Part shown: positions 22,961-34,862 of the stretch, one piece after another
Layout: the number at the start of each line of letters is the position of its first letter
How positions within the stretch are numbered: position 1 is the first letter of the stretch
Assembly: GCA_027943245.1 (NCBI GenBank)
Contig: JANDJZ010000011.1
Coordinates: forward strand, 62,001-126,000
Origin: Acanthamoeba sp. SK_2022b
Taxonomy: Eukaryota > Discosea > Longamoebia > Acanthamoebidae
Direction of reading: 5' to 3'
Length of the DNA: 64,000 bases
Translations under genes and position numbers: made by a program
Notes under the pieces: model-generated
Seen by the model: the letters and a program-made list of their open reading frames with translations, nothing else
What the model was told of the DNA's origin: nothing
Database searches by the model: none

Positions 22961-25900
22961 ATGGAAGTGACGGAAGGAGCAGCGCCAGTGGCTGGCCGGG
23001 GACGTGGACGAGGCCGAGGGCGCGGCAAGACTGCAGGCACGGATGGCGCCGCGGCGACCCCCACGAAGAGTGTCGGCCGAGGCAAGAGAAAGTGCAAGAC
23101 AGGTAGACCCGTTCAAGATTTGATTTGATTTGATTTGATTTGATTTGATTTGATTTGATTTCGTGGGATCTAATCCACAGTCCCTTCAACCTTGGCTCAC
23201 ATAGATGCTGAGAAGGAACAAGAAGAGGCAGCCACAACCGTCGTGCTTTCGCCGCAGCGCTTCGCGGACCTCTACTGCGCCGCTCCTCCCGAGCGTGAGG
23301 CAGGGGAGGGCCGCATTGGTTACGAAGGCGACGGCACGGATGGTGGCATCCAGAGCAAGGTCAGCGCGAGCGGGCTCGGTCGCTATTTCCATCTCAACTG
23401 CCATCGCTTCCTCAGCTTCTCCACCGTCCCCAAGGATCTGCAAGAGAAGGTGATCCCTCGCGTCTCGTCAACGCCCTCGCCCAAGACGCCTGGCGCCACC
23501 GCCGCGGTCGACCCTCTGGAGGAGGCCATCCGCATGGGAGGGTTCGACTGGGAGCAGCGGATCATCACCGACCTGCTGAAGGACGCCCAAGTCCTGCAGC
23601 CTTCGACGTTTGGCAGCCACGACGAGTACTTCTCGCACGCGGAGACGATCGACCTGCTCAAGACAGCGAAGCCAGGTATGGTCTCACAGCCTAGCCCTAC
23701 ATCTCCATGTGTGGTTCGAGGGTGGGACTCACGGTGTGGCGTTGATATCTGCTGCGCTACGGGCGCGCCAGGGCAGTACATCTTTCAGGCCAGCGTGGAC
23801 CCTCCGTCGCGGTTTTACCGCGATCTGGACAAGCAGGCCATCAAGTTCGGCTTGTCTCGTCCCGACCTGCTGCGCGTAGATCATACGTCTTCATCGAAGC
23901 GAGCGCTGATCATCATCGACGCCAAATCCTCGGCCAAGACCAAGTTTTCTCAGCAAGTGCAGGTGCGTCTTGCCGTTCGTCGCTCATGATCCCAGCCATC
24001 CACTAACCGAGCTCGGCCATACGTTTGCACACGCAACAGGTGGCTTTCTACGCCCTGCTGTTGCAGTCGCTGATTGACGAAGAGCAGATACATGACTTGG
24101 AGATCGGCGTCGAGGGAGGTAAGGACGCGCGCGTCGCCTATAGGGCAGATAGGCGCACACGCATCGCTGAGACAGTCCTCATCCCAAAACCACACAGGGA
24201 TCTGGTTGAAGAATCAGCCCGCTCCTGAATGGTTCAAGCTGGCGCCCATCGTGTCGATCGTAGAGGACTTCATGTTTCGATCCACCCCTCTCGTTCTGTC
24301 GCCGTTAGAGCAGCTCCTCCGAGTGCCCAGGTATGTCGCACCTGCCACTGTAAAAAGCGTCCTTGAACTTCGGGTTGAAAACGGACAAACCTGTCTGTGG
24401 GGACAGGCCGCAGGCCAAGTGGCAGATGACGTCGGTGTGCGAGAGTCCATCTCGCTGCTCCTACTTTGACGTGTGTCACACGCAGACGGTCAACGAAAAG
24501 GGGCTCTCCCAGGTGGCCTACCTGAGCCGCTCGGATCACGCCTTCCTGCTGAACCTGCGCAATAAGCTCATCAAGTACGTGCACTCTCTTCGTCTCTCCC
24601 GAAACACGCTCCTGTTAGGGCGAGCGGTGTTAGCACTCATTTGTGGGGGAACCGTCAACAGGCCCGCCGATCGGATCAACGACATCGAGGACACGTACAG
24701 ACTCTTGACCGACGAGCAGTACGGCGTCGCCCCCAAGTGCTCCAAATTCAGCGGCAGTCGTCAAGCGTCGGCTCGGGAGCCCAATGCCGACGAGCCGGAA
24801 GCGCATCGCGAGGGGGTCGAGGCTGACGCCGAGGATCTGGTCCTGTGTGGAACCGCATTCCGGACGCTTCCTCGGATAAAGGCGGCACTCACCGACACCA
24901 TCGAGAAGTGCGACGCGGTCTCTCTCTCGTTCCCGATCCACGAGGACATTGTACGCCACCTTCGTCGTGCATGAGCGCACCATGGTGTGGGGCTGACACG
25001 ATTCTGTCGGATCGGGGTACTGCTTGTGTGGCAGGCTGTGTACATCACTGCGCAAGGCGACCCCGTCGGCGGTCGAAAGGCGATGGTGGCGTGGGGCGTG
25101 CTCGTCCACCACCGCACCGACTCGATCTCCGCTCCCGACTTCGCATCCGGCACATCGCTTTCCTCGTTCATTGGCCACCTGTCTTCCCTCTTCACCAAGG
25201 TCCACCAGGTAAATTGACCATGTGTCCCTCCATTCCCCGCGTTGCGTGTGTTCGTCGATCTTACATGAAGAGTACAGGAAAACGAGAGCGAGCCGAAGAC
25301 GGCCAGGTCGCTCGCCTGTTATGTGTGGGATGACCTGGAGCGATTCTACCTCTTTGACGCCCTCACGCACGCGCTGCTCTCCGCCCATGAATCGAACGGC
25401 GGAAGCGATGGCAGCGCGCCCGACGGCCCGATTCGCTACGAGGACACGTTGACGGTGTTGATGTGCCTGATGACCAACAACTCGGGATGGCTTCAGCTGC
25501 CACAGCAGATCGTTCCGCCGGCTTCGCCCATGCCTTCGTCGTCGTCTTCCTTCAAGGCGGCCGGGCCCGCCAAGACGCTCATCTTCTCCCCATGGTCGCC
25601 GGCGGCTTCCGTGTCTCCGTCGTCGTCATCGCCCCCGCCCTCGCCCTACTCCCCGTCGTCGTTTGTGCCGGCTTCTCCCTGTCCGCCCACCGAGACCACC
25701 GATGCGGTTGCTCGCGAGGAGAAAACCGACCATCACACGTCTGACGAGTCGCCCGCGCCCGCATCCGATGCGGAGAGCCCGGCCGTCGCGGTTGTCGATG
25801 CCGAGCGCCCGAATGCGACGCGAGGCCGAGGCCGAGGCCGAGGTACTGCCTTCCCACCACTTCCTTCGGCGAAACCCAAGGCTCATCTGGGCGTCGCGGG

Positions 25901-26079
25901 CAGGTGCAGGGAGCGCCCGAGGCAGGGGACGCGGCCGCGGAGCGGCAAAGGCCGAAGCCGACAGAGCCGGCGCGACCAAAGAGGCCGCCTCCGGTGGTAC
26001 CGCGACTCGATCAAGTACCGACAGCTTCCCAGCTCTTTTTGTATTCACTTGCCTTTGCCTGACTCCTCTTTGATCTTTT

Positions 26080-26130
<51 letters not shown>

Positions 26131-28550
26131 TGGAATGACAGAGGGCTACTCGGCGTCGCCGCTGGTGGTGCTGCAGGACGTGGTGGCGAGGAGCTTGGCC
26201 ATCCCCGATCTCTTCCCCACCTACGATCTGGCCTCGTGCCTTCAGAGGATAGGTACAGCCATCCTGTCATCTACATGTAGATCTTTCATGGTCGGTCGCC
26301 TGACGACGTTTCCCTGGCTGCGCAGGCAAGAAGACTGCGTCGGTGCCACTCACCGGAAGCTACGTCTACGGGCTTTGGCTGAAGAAGAAGAACTCGACCG
26401 AATCGGCGCCAGCGGAGCACGTGTCCGCCGATATCGACGCCGCCGTTAGAGAGCGTCTGAACGCTCTCGACAGCATAGTAAGCGGTACCAATCGTGCACT
26501 CTTCTTATTGCCAGGCAGACAGACGTGTGCGCTCGGACGCAGTTGCTGACCATGCCTTCCCTGGTCGCTGGTTGATACAGCATTGCGATACGACATCAAG
26601 ATACCGACGAACAGGCAGCCCACCAAGTTCGGGATCGGCCAAACGCTGGACTACGCTCACCCCTTCCTCTCGCGCATGGCGTTCGTGCAACAATACGAAG
26701 GTGGGCACACCACAACCCCCGGCCAGGAGTTTAGCGCTGTTTGTGAGCTCACCAACTGTCCGGACAGCCTGGGCCCGGTGTGCACGACTCAAGGACGAGC
26801 GAGCGCAATCTCGGGAACAGCGCCTGCTCTCGGGAAAGGTACACCACACCACACTACGCATCTCCCTCCCCCCTAATCGTGTTAACAGGTGGTGTCGTCG
26901 CCAGGCGTTCCACCTCGAGGTGGTAGATGTGAAACACAAGCCCTCTTCGCGCGCTACCCAGACCATGACCTACGAGGTGCTGTGTCGGTTGGCCACATTC
27001 ACCGGATCTCTGCCCGACGAAGGGTGAGTCGCCGCCACCACCAACCACTGGCCGTGTGGTCCCAATTGGGCCTGCACGCTCACGCGCGAGTGATGGTCTC
27101 GGATAAACGCGCAGGGATTTCGGGAACAGCTACCCGTGGGTTCTGTCACACGACTCGCCCGAGGGAGAAGGGGCTGCGCGCGGATACGAGGACGTGAAGT
27201 ACTTCCTGTGGGACACTCCGCCCTACGAGAACATCGACACGCTGGCCATCGCCCGCATCAACAAGTTTGTGGTCAATGGCAAGGATGAGTCAGCGGGCGA
27301 CGCCGACGAAGGCGACGACCACGAAGGCGAGCAGGGTGAGCACCCGTCCCACTCTCCTTTGCTCTCCGCTGCCCTCACCCCTGTAAAACGTCAAAGCAGA
27401 GGCCAGGCCGACCCACGCGGAGGAGCAGCAAGAGCTGCTGAAGGAGGCTGAGAAGCGGGGCAAGAACGTGTTGATCAAGCTCAACGTGAAGATTCGAGTG
27501 AAGAGCCAGTTCTTCGGTGCGCCGACGGAGAAGCCTGCCGTCGACGCGACCGCAGACCACCAGCAACCGGGAGAGGGAGGGGAAGCTGGAGCAGCTCCCA
27601 GGACCGACGAGAGCGTCCCGACCTCTCGGCCGTCTCACGCGCCACGTCAGCTGTTGCTCCAGAAACGCTACACTGACCCGTTCACGTACACCAGGGTGCA
27701 GGAGCTGCTCTACGACCTCAACGAGAGCGTGAAGGGGGCCAGGTCCAGCGACAAGTGCGTCCTTGTACACTACAATACCGTGGTGAGACCTCTGCTCCTC
27801 TCATCCGACCACTAATTTCAAATCTTTGTCTGCGCAGCCTCCCGCTGGCCTTGCGTTTGCTGGAGGACCCGTCGTCGTGGGCCAAGCCAGGCACGAGCGC
27901 GAGCACGAGCACGAGCACTGGCGCTACGCCGGCCACCGACACTATCGCGCATGAGGGCGAGCCATCTGCGACGCCGGCTGCGCAGGCCGAGGACCCAGTG
28001 CGCAGGGCCCTCTTCACCGCTGAGGCAAGTGCAGGCGAACGCACCGAGCTGGAGGCTCCAAAGCGCGAACAGAGCGAAGCGGGAGAGGGTGGCCCTGCTG
28101 TGGAGGCACTGGAAAAGCTCGACGAAGAGGAGCTTGCCAGGCCGCGAGAGGAAGCCGCCAATCGGCCGGTGGTGGGCTCGCTCGGTTTCTTCTCTGACGA
28201 GTTCGTGAGGGCGACGCGGCATGCCTATCACGACTTCAAGGCGTGCAGTCCCGACCGGTTCTCAATGACCAAGTCTCAGGTGATTTCTCACCACAACTGT
28301 TCATTATTTTCTTTCTTGTGCATTACGTATTTGTATTTTTGTAGTTGTTGCATTAGAGTGTAGAGCAGGTGATTGTATGTGCGCTGACGCCACATCGGCT
28401 CGTGTTAATGTGTAGGAGACACTCTTCGAGAGCGTGCTCAGAAACAGGCTGCAGATGGTGTGGGGCCCGCCGGGCACGGGCAAGACCCAGTTCCTCGCTC
28501 TCCTCATCTTATGCCTTCTCGAGGTACGGATGAGGGCACGCCAGACAGTA

Positions 28551-28609
<59 letters not shown>

Positions 28610-30675
28610 AACACATACGCGTACAAATGTCCGACAGGCGCATCGTCGCGTGGTGAGCCATGGAGTGTTGAATGTGGTGGTGACGGCCTACACCCACGTG
28701 GCCATCGAGAACCTCCTCATCCGCGTGGCCGAGCTCCAGCAGGCGGTGGCGGATGTCATGCCCAACTACGAGGCCTTTGAACTCCACAAGCTCGGCGACG
28801 CGTACGACTCTCGACCTAGACCGCGCCTCCCTTGTCACTCACTTACCGCCACCGCCACTTCGTGTGGCTTGGCCATTGTGCAGCCTCAAACTACTCCGCA
28901 GCGAAGTGGCCGGCGTCAAGTTGCGTCGTTTGCCAAAGGGCCTGGAGGGCGAGGCGTTCACCGCCAAGATGCCCTCCCGCTGCGTCATCGGTGGCACCGT
29001 GTGGGCCATCCACAAGGTAAGAGGCAGAAAGAGCGACAGTCGCTCTAGGGCATGGGTCGGCTTGGTGGCGACCCGCCTGCAGAGCGCAACGCGCGATTGA
29101 CGCCAACACCGTGGTGCGTCGAGCGCAGGCCTATCGCGGGCTGCGGGACGAGATCGCGGTTCTGGTGATGGACGAGGCCTCGCAGGTGCCGGTGGCCGAG
29201 GCCGCCATCCCCCTGTCCCTCGTGCATTCCGCACAGGGAAGGGTCGTATTGGCCGGCGACAGTTCGTTACTCCCTCCCCCTCCCCCTCCCCTTGCTCCTC
29301 GATTCCCTGAGCCGTCCTGATCTCTCGCTCTCTCCCCCTCACCACGCGGTAGACAAGCAGCTGGGAACGATACTCGCTGGCTCCTATCCGGCGCCAACCG
29401 ACGAGTCTCCGCCGCTGCACCAGTCCATCTTCAAGTGCCTCAAGCACGCGCTCAAGTGCAAAGTAATGGCGACAGACCTCCCCTCTGCACGCCACGACGG
29501 CGCCCCCCCCCCCCCTAATGGTGCTGATGATGACGACCGTGCGTTGACCTGTGTGCCACAGGGCCTGCTGGGCGAACACCTGGGCTCGTTGGAGGAGAAC
29601 TTCAGAATGAACGAAGACCTGTGCGAGCTGCCACGCCAGCTCTACGGCTCCAACTACCGTCCCGTGGCGCGTAACAAGGACTGGAAGCTGACGAGCGTCC
29701 ACCAGCAGCAGGTAACGAGAGGGATGAAGAGGAGAGATTGACCGAGTCCACACTGCTCTCTGACGCGTGCGATGGGCAGGAGGTCCAGACGATGGGCGGA
29801 GAGGAGGAGAAGGCAACGAAAGCCCATCCGCTGCTCGGGCTGGCTCGATCGGCGGTGGAAGACGAGAGAGCGATCGTCGCCCTGCGACTGCACTCCTGTC
29901 CTTCGTCGTCCACCGATTCTGCGACACAGTCGCTGGCAGTGGGACTGGAGGAGAGGGAGGCGCAGATCGTCGCGATGCTCTCGCTAGTGTTGTGGAACGG
30001 GAGCGGCTACGTCGACGCCTCGCGCCGCAACCAGAAGGCGTTCTGGAGGGAGAAGCTGTTCGTCGTAACGCCGCGCCACATACAGCGGTACGCCGCATCG
30101 CCCCACAATCCAGAGCTGTCTGCAGTACCTGACGTGCGCGCTTCAGAATGGCCGTCCGTCGAGCGCTCGAGAAGGCCGGCTTTGATCTGGGCGCGGTGTT
30201 TGTAGACACGGTGGAGAAGATGCAGGGCCAAGTAAGCGTCAAGTTCCCCCTCCCTCCCTCTTTCGGTAGGAGGGGAGGTGTCAATGTTGCCTCATTCCTT
30301 CTCTCCTCTCCAAGGAGTGCGACTGCGTGATCGTGTGCTACGGCGCGTGGACTGCTGACCAGCTCGCCGCCAATCCCGAGTTTGCCTACTCGCTCAACCG
30401 ACTGGTACTCGCCCTCGCGCACACATCAGCAGCACCATGGCTTCTCGCCCCTCACCTCACCACGTTGCGTTAATCGAATCGTCGCCATCCGTGATCGGCA
30501 CACGCAGAACGTGTCGATCACCAGGGCACGCAAGAAGTGCATTCTCCTGCTCTCGGACGCCATGCTGACGCCCACAGCAGCGGTGCTGGACGACGCTCGA
30601 GCCAAGAAGGGCTTCTTCTACCTCAAGCAGCTCATGCATCACGCCAAGGTGCTGGGCGTAGCGTTAGACCAGTAG
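22961..30675 (+). CDS. RecB-like nuclease fused to SF1 (Dna2/Upf1-type) helicase
   Basis: A very large multi-exon gene, roughly 1,800-1,900 residues. Exon 1 is Arg/Gly-rich (repeated GRGRGRG), suggesting nucleic-acid binding. The nuclease region has LSRPDLLRVD, IIIDAKSSAKTKF and QVQVAFYALLLQ, the D...DxK...Q pattern of RecB-type PD-(D/E)XK nucleases, then a Cys cluster (PVCGD, VCESPSRCSYFDVC) like the Fe-S ligands of AddB and Dna2. Middle exons (VWDDLERFYLFDAL, LMCLMTNNSGWLQLP) resemble bacterial TM0106-type nuclease-helicases. The helicase carries GPPGTGKTQ (I), VVVTAYTHVAIENLL (Ia), VLVMDEASQVPVAEA (II), LAGDNKQLGTI (III, spliced), LEENFRMNEDLCELP (IV), VDTVEKMQGQECDCVIV (V) and NVSITRARKKCILL (VI). 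A DNA-processing role is likely. It does not read as canonical DNA2. Introns carry GATTT, GT and CA repeats. Confidence 0.8.
23117..23161. repeat. Pentanucleotide repeat (GATTT)9 in intron 1 of the nuclease-helicase gene
   Basis: Nine perfect tandem copies of GATTT between the donor near 23102 and the acceptor before CCTTCAACC. Confidence 0.95.
26084..26128. repeat. GT microsatellite in a nuclease-helicase intron
   Basis: A near-perfect GT run of about 42 bp on the sense strand, upstream of the exon that begins near the GYSASPLVVL segment. Confidence 0.95.
28552..28609. repeat. CA microsatellite in a nuclease-helicase intron
   Basis: About 28 perfect CA units in the intron right after the exon carrying Walker A (GPPGTGKTQ). 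Confidence 0.95.
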
Positions 30676-30710
30676 TCCTGGCGTGTTTGTTTTGATTTCG
30701 TTTCGTTTTA

Positions 30711-32525
30711 TCACATGACGCCAAAGAGCCAGTTGAGGAGCCGTGGCTGCTTGCGCAAGTTGTGGATGAGGGCGGCCACCGAGAGGACGATAACTGTTGT
30801 GGTCTTCCACGGCTTGGCCACAATCCAGCCCATGCGCTGCGCATATCGGTACATCGTTTCTAGCGCGAACGGAAGGCAGTAGGCCGCCAGCTCTGCGCAC
30901 GGCCACGTAAGCATGCGTGCGCAGCTGGAGCATGCATTCGTGAAGAAGGGAGGGGGGGCTAACCAACCTGATTGCCTGGAGGGCAGTTCGATGAGAGTGG
31001 CCAGGCCTGCAACCCAGGCTTGGCTCATCATGGTCGGGCGAGTCATCTTAATGGAGAAGTTGGAGTAAAGGAGGCACCCTTACATGCAACGCGAGATGTT
31101 AGGCCGTCGGCTCGACGTGGGTCCTGTGGGGAGGTGGGTACCAGTGGCGATGGCCAGAGTGCAGTAGGCCGTGAGGAAGGCGGTGGAGCGGACGATGTTC
31201 TCCGCGGCTCGCTTGAGCCCGTTCATGTTCTTGCGTGTGGCCAGGAAGAAGATGATGTTGAGCGGCACGTAGACTCGAAGGCTTAGCAGCACGCTCTTGA
31301 TGAAGAAGCCCCACAAGTAAGCGCTGTGTGTGCGTGTGCGTGCGTGTGTGTGTGTGTGCTAGATGTGAGTCACAAACTACGCAGGGGAGCAAGCAGGGAG
31401 CTCGGGTTGGTGCACGCGACGCACAAGTGGGTACGGCCAGGGTGTGTGACGTGACAGAAGAGCTCGCCGCCCATGAGCCGCTTCTTCATCGAGGCGTTGA
31501 TCATGCCCTGCTTGTCTAGGAAGCGCAGGTAGCCCTCGGGGAGATCCTCAGGAGCGGCGATCCTGAGGGAGAGACAGAGACGACCAACACGTGAGCAGCG
31601 AGATGCATGGCCAGTCTTGACCTCATGAGCCGACCATCTCCTCCTCTCCGACGCACCACGACGAAAGGATCTGTGTGGCCGAGAAGCACATGACAAGCGT
31701 AGGACCGTATTTCCACTCGGGCCACGGCAAGCAGCGAACTGCACGGACCTGCGAAGATGACACGAGAGGGAGAGTAGACCAGGCACGAAGCCAGTCAGTG
31801 AGGTAAGTTGCTGTTTGGTGTCGAGAGAGCAAAGGGAGTGGCGTTATCGCACCAGACACCAGAAGGCGAGGGTAGAGTTGAGGAGAGAAGGGTCGATCCT
31901 GAGGCCAATCCAAGCCGCAGCACCGCCGGCGATCGCCATCCACGGCAGCCGCTGCTGAAACAGGTGCAGCATCGACCTAGTCGGCGCGTAGCGCTCCCTG
32001 CCCTGCTCGTCTTTCTCGGCATCCAGCGTTCCCAACCACTGGCACACCCCAAGTGAGTTAACAGAGCAAGAGAGAGGGAGAGAACAGGAGGATAGTCACC
32101 TTGTGCCAACGGTAGAAGGACCGAATCAGGCCCACAAAGACACTCACCGCGACTCCTCGCCTGTTAAGAAGATGTGATTATTGGAAGGGCCAGAACAACC
32201 ACGAGGACGCAACATAGTACCGCACAGTAGGGCTTGTGAGTTTACGTTGAATGACGCATAGCGGAGCGGTGTAGATGAGGAATCCTTTGGCCATTCCCTT
32301 AATGATGTAGCGGAAGGCCCCTTCCCTGTCTCGCAGGCTCTGATCGCGTACGATCAACGCCCCCACCCTTTGCTGGCCCTCCTTCAGCAAGGTAAGCACT
32401 TGCTCGCCCTTCTCCAGAGCTAGTAGCGCAGGTCTCGCTTCTTTTGCCTTCCCTCGGGTCTGGCCTTCGCCTCCTGCAGGCCCTCCCAACTCGCCAACAG
32501 CTTGCGGCGCCTGCTCTTCCTCCAT
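30711..32525 (-). CDS. TMEM135-like multi-pass membrane protein
   Basis: A multi-exon gene with a hydrophilic N-terminus (MEEEQAPQAVGELGG..., RDREGAFRYIIKGMAKGFLIY) followed by several hydrophobic segments. Two halves resemble each other and the TMEM135/Tim17-related family: KGMAKGFLIYTAPL early, then FFIKSVLLSLRVYVPLNII, VRSTAFLTAYCTLAI, MSQAWVAGLATLIELPSR and ELAAYCLPFALETMYRY. Between the halves lies the Cys/His motif FCHVTHPGRTHLC, like the Cys-rich segment of TMEM135. Human TMEM135 is found on peroxisomes and mitochondria and affects organelle dynamics and cholesterol export; that role is only suggested here. The C-terminus is RKQPRLLNWLFGVM. Its stop is 35 bp from the stop of the convergent helicase gene. 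One intron has a C7 tract (30952-30958). Confidence 0.65.
31322..31359. repeat. GT-rich repeat in a TMEM135-like intron
   Basis: Interrupted GT/GC-GT tract; on the sense (minus) strand it reads as a CA-rich tract between two exons. Confidence 0.8.
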
Positions 32526-32761
32526 CTTCCTCTCAGAATCTGATTAGATCGCCCAATTCAAACAGTTGTCGCGAAGGCCAGTTTCGCGCCCGTCTCTTGG
32601 GTTGAGTTCTAAGCCTCCCGGAATGCGAAACCTCTCAGATGGACGTGCAGCCCAGTGCACAGGGCCTGCAGGAGCGGCCAAGACCCCGCCAGAAGCAGCT
32701 GCTGCGGCACTGAGCAATGTGGGCTGTCTCTTCGCCAAAGAACGGAAGCGATTCCAAGGAG

Positions 32762-33579
32762 TCAGTCGCCTTCGGCGCGCACGGTCCATTCGCGCTCCTT
32801 GTTCTCAGTCACCCACTGCAGCTTGCTGTTGGGGCTGACACTGTAACTTCGGTGTTGGTAGAATGAGCCGTAGTAGAGGAAGAGCTCTTCGCCTTGGATA
32901 TAAGTGGCCATCAGATAAGAAAGGGGCGCTTGCAGAGGAGTGCATACGCAAGAGGGCCCTCACCTGGTTCGACTTCGCGCAGCGTGTATATCTTCTGGTG
33001 TAGGCGCAGATCGCCGGCAGTGTGCACTGCGCCCCACCCGCAGCTTGCTTCGCACTCAAGCGGCGGTTCGTTGAGGTACAGCACTGGACACTTCTCAAAC
33101 TCCCTGTACAAACAGAACGGGAGTTAAGCTCTCGGCTTGTGGGTCGTGTAGAAGGACGCGTACGGCCACAGCCTTCCCGTCGTCACGTCGGCCGGTTCGT
33201 GAAGTGCGGCGTAAGGCGAGGCGTCACTCCACCCCAGCTCGTACCCCCAGAACGTGCCCACACAAGCAAAGCGGGGCAGACGCCTGCGGGCAAACACGCC
33301 TTGCCCTGCGCCCGCAGTCAGGCCAAGGGACAGTGGAGGCGAAGACGAGAACGCAAGGGTACCGGCGGCAGGGATGAGAGACGAGGCCACTACCACGGAG
33401 TCGCCCACACCCGCGTCACATTCATAAAATGCATCTTGCACAAGCCGTAGCTGTGATTCGGGATCCTCTTTGTCCTCGATGTGCGCGAGCCTTGAAATCA
33501 AAGGCTGGTACTGTGGCAGATGTTCAAACTTACGAAAATGTGCCAGGCGCCGAAACATGTCGGCGGTTATCACTCTCAT
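32762..33579 (-). CDS. SET-domain protein, putative lysine methyltransferase
   Basis: Three exons. From the ATG at 33579 (MRVITADMFRRLAHFRKFEHL) about 90 residues lead to GAGQGVFARRRLPRFACVGTFWGYEL, the first SET motif (GxGvFa...Y.G type). After an intron with a GTACGC donor come KCPVLYLNEPPLECEASCGWG and LREVEPG|EELFLYYGSFYQ, the terminal SET motif (GEEL..YYG) ending in an aromatic pair. The usual NHSCxPN pseudoknot motif is replaced by LNEPPLECEAS, a pattern found in some divergent SET proteins. There is no post-SET Cys cluster. The C-terminus is NKEREWTVRAEGD. The substrate cannot be inferred: it could be a histone, a ribosomal protein or other. Confidence 0.65.
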
Positions 33580-33708
33580 CTTGCCGAGGGGAGGGTAATG
33601 CGAGAGAATAGAAACAAGATTTAGATTGTAAAGTACTGTGCAAAGAGTTTTAATAACAAAGTCTGTGCGCATCTCGTGCGTACAAGAACAGTTGTACAAT
33701 GCCTCTGT

Positions 33709-34808
33709 TTAGGCGGTGGGGTACGAAGCGGAGGTGGCAATACCGCAGTTGTTGTTCCTGTTCCTGGCCATCTTGATGTAGCCGGAGAGACCCCAGTCAG
33801 CGCCCCACGAGTTCTTGACGAGCCAGTAGTCCTGGCCGTTCTCAGTACCCCAACCGACGGCGAGCACACCGTGGTCGAGCTGGGTGGACGAGCAAGCAGA
33901 CTCGTAGTAGACACCACCAGAGTAGAACTGGAAGGAGTTGTGCGAGGCGTCGATGGCAACCGAGGTGGGCTCGGTGGCGACGGCGTTGAGGAGAGCATTC
34001 TCGTCACCGGAGGAAACGTCGTGGTAGCTGCTGAGGGTACCACCCGAGTTGGCGGGGTTGTAGCGGCAGTTGTACTGGGCAGTCTGGTAGGGGTACGAGG
34101 CCTCGGTGTCGATGCCCTTGTTGTTGATGATGTACTCGAAGGCGTAGTCCATCAGACCACCGTTGCAGCCGTTGTTGCCATAGGCGCCAGAGCAATCGAT
34201 GAGGTTCTGCTCGGAGAGCGAGGTCAGACGGCCGGTCTTGAGGAAGTTGGCACCCTCAGTCGAGCCAGTGGTGGAGAACGACCAGCACGAGCCGCACTGA
34301 CCTGCAACGAAAGTAAAGAGTGAGAAAACGAGTTTATGTCCGATATTGAGGGGGGGGACAGATCCAGTGTGGTTTCTTGAAAAAGATGGAAGGCGAAGAC
34401 GGGGAAGCGAGACGTACCCTGGTTCTTGACGTGAGTGACGGCACCCTTCTGCCTCCAGTCGAAATCGGCGGGCAGGCCGGGGGCGGGCGCAGCCTTCTCG
34501 GAAGAGATCTTCTTCGAGGAGTAGTCGAAAGCGAGACCCTTGTAGAGCTTGTTGAACTCGGCGTTGGTAAGATCGCCGAACTGGTTCATGGCAAGGAAGA
34601 AGGTCTTGTTCTGACGGTTGTGCTCATCAATGAACTGCTGGTTCTCGCGCCACACGCTCCACCTGAAGATGAACTCCTCGTTGGAGTAGGACTTGCTGTT
34701 GTCCCTCATCCACTTGGCGAAGACGCCAGTGAGCGGGTCGTGGGTGGTGGCAAGGGTGGAGGCCACAAAGATGGCGGCAAGCAGGACGAGAACGGTGGTA
34801 GCGCGCAT
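33709..34808 (-). CDS. Cathepsin L-like cysteine protease (tandem copy 1)
   Basis: A papain-family (C1A) preproprotein in two exons. A signal peptide ([20 protein letters not shown]) leads to an inhibitor I29 propeptide with the ERFNIN pattern ([21 protein letters not shown]) and the GNFD-like [10 protein letters not shown]. The mature enzyme starts around [20 protein letters not shown]. The intron (C8 tract, 34350-34357) sits just before CGSCWSF, which holds the active-site Cys. [25 protein letters not shown] (His) and KNSWG (Asn) complete the catalytic set. Length is normal, about 330 residues. It probably works in the phagolysosome or is secreted. It is closely related to the next gene; the two lie head to tail on the same strand. 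Confidence 0.95.
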
Positions 34809-34854
34809 GGTGTGTGTCTGCCGAGCTGATGAAAAAACGACACTGGCGCCGCCC

Positions 34855-34862
34855 CTCCTTTA
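34855..34862 (-). promoter_or_regulatory. TATA-like element of cathepsin copy 1
   Basis: On the minus strand, CATAAAGG followed by a GGGGCGG run, about 50 bp upstream of the start codon. A weak match, assigned by position. Confidence 0.4.

Noticed and set aside
22070..23116. A 348-residue minus-strand open frame across the SMC2 C-terminus
   Set aside because: It is antisense to the SMC2 signature, Walker B and D-loop exons and crosses the gap to the next gene. No domain is visible.
28552..28609. The CA repeat as a Z-DNA switch or regulatory element
   Set aside because: It lies inside an intron, and similar GT/CA runs occur in several other introns here. Ordinary microsatellite expansion explains it.
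28839..30422. A 527-residue open frame on the minus strand opposite the helicase domain
   Set aside because: It is the antisense of exons and introns of the nuclease-helicase gene. Composition is Arg/Ser/Pro-rich low complexity with no domain, and the plus strand shows helicase motifs II-IV in the same bases.
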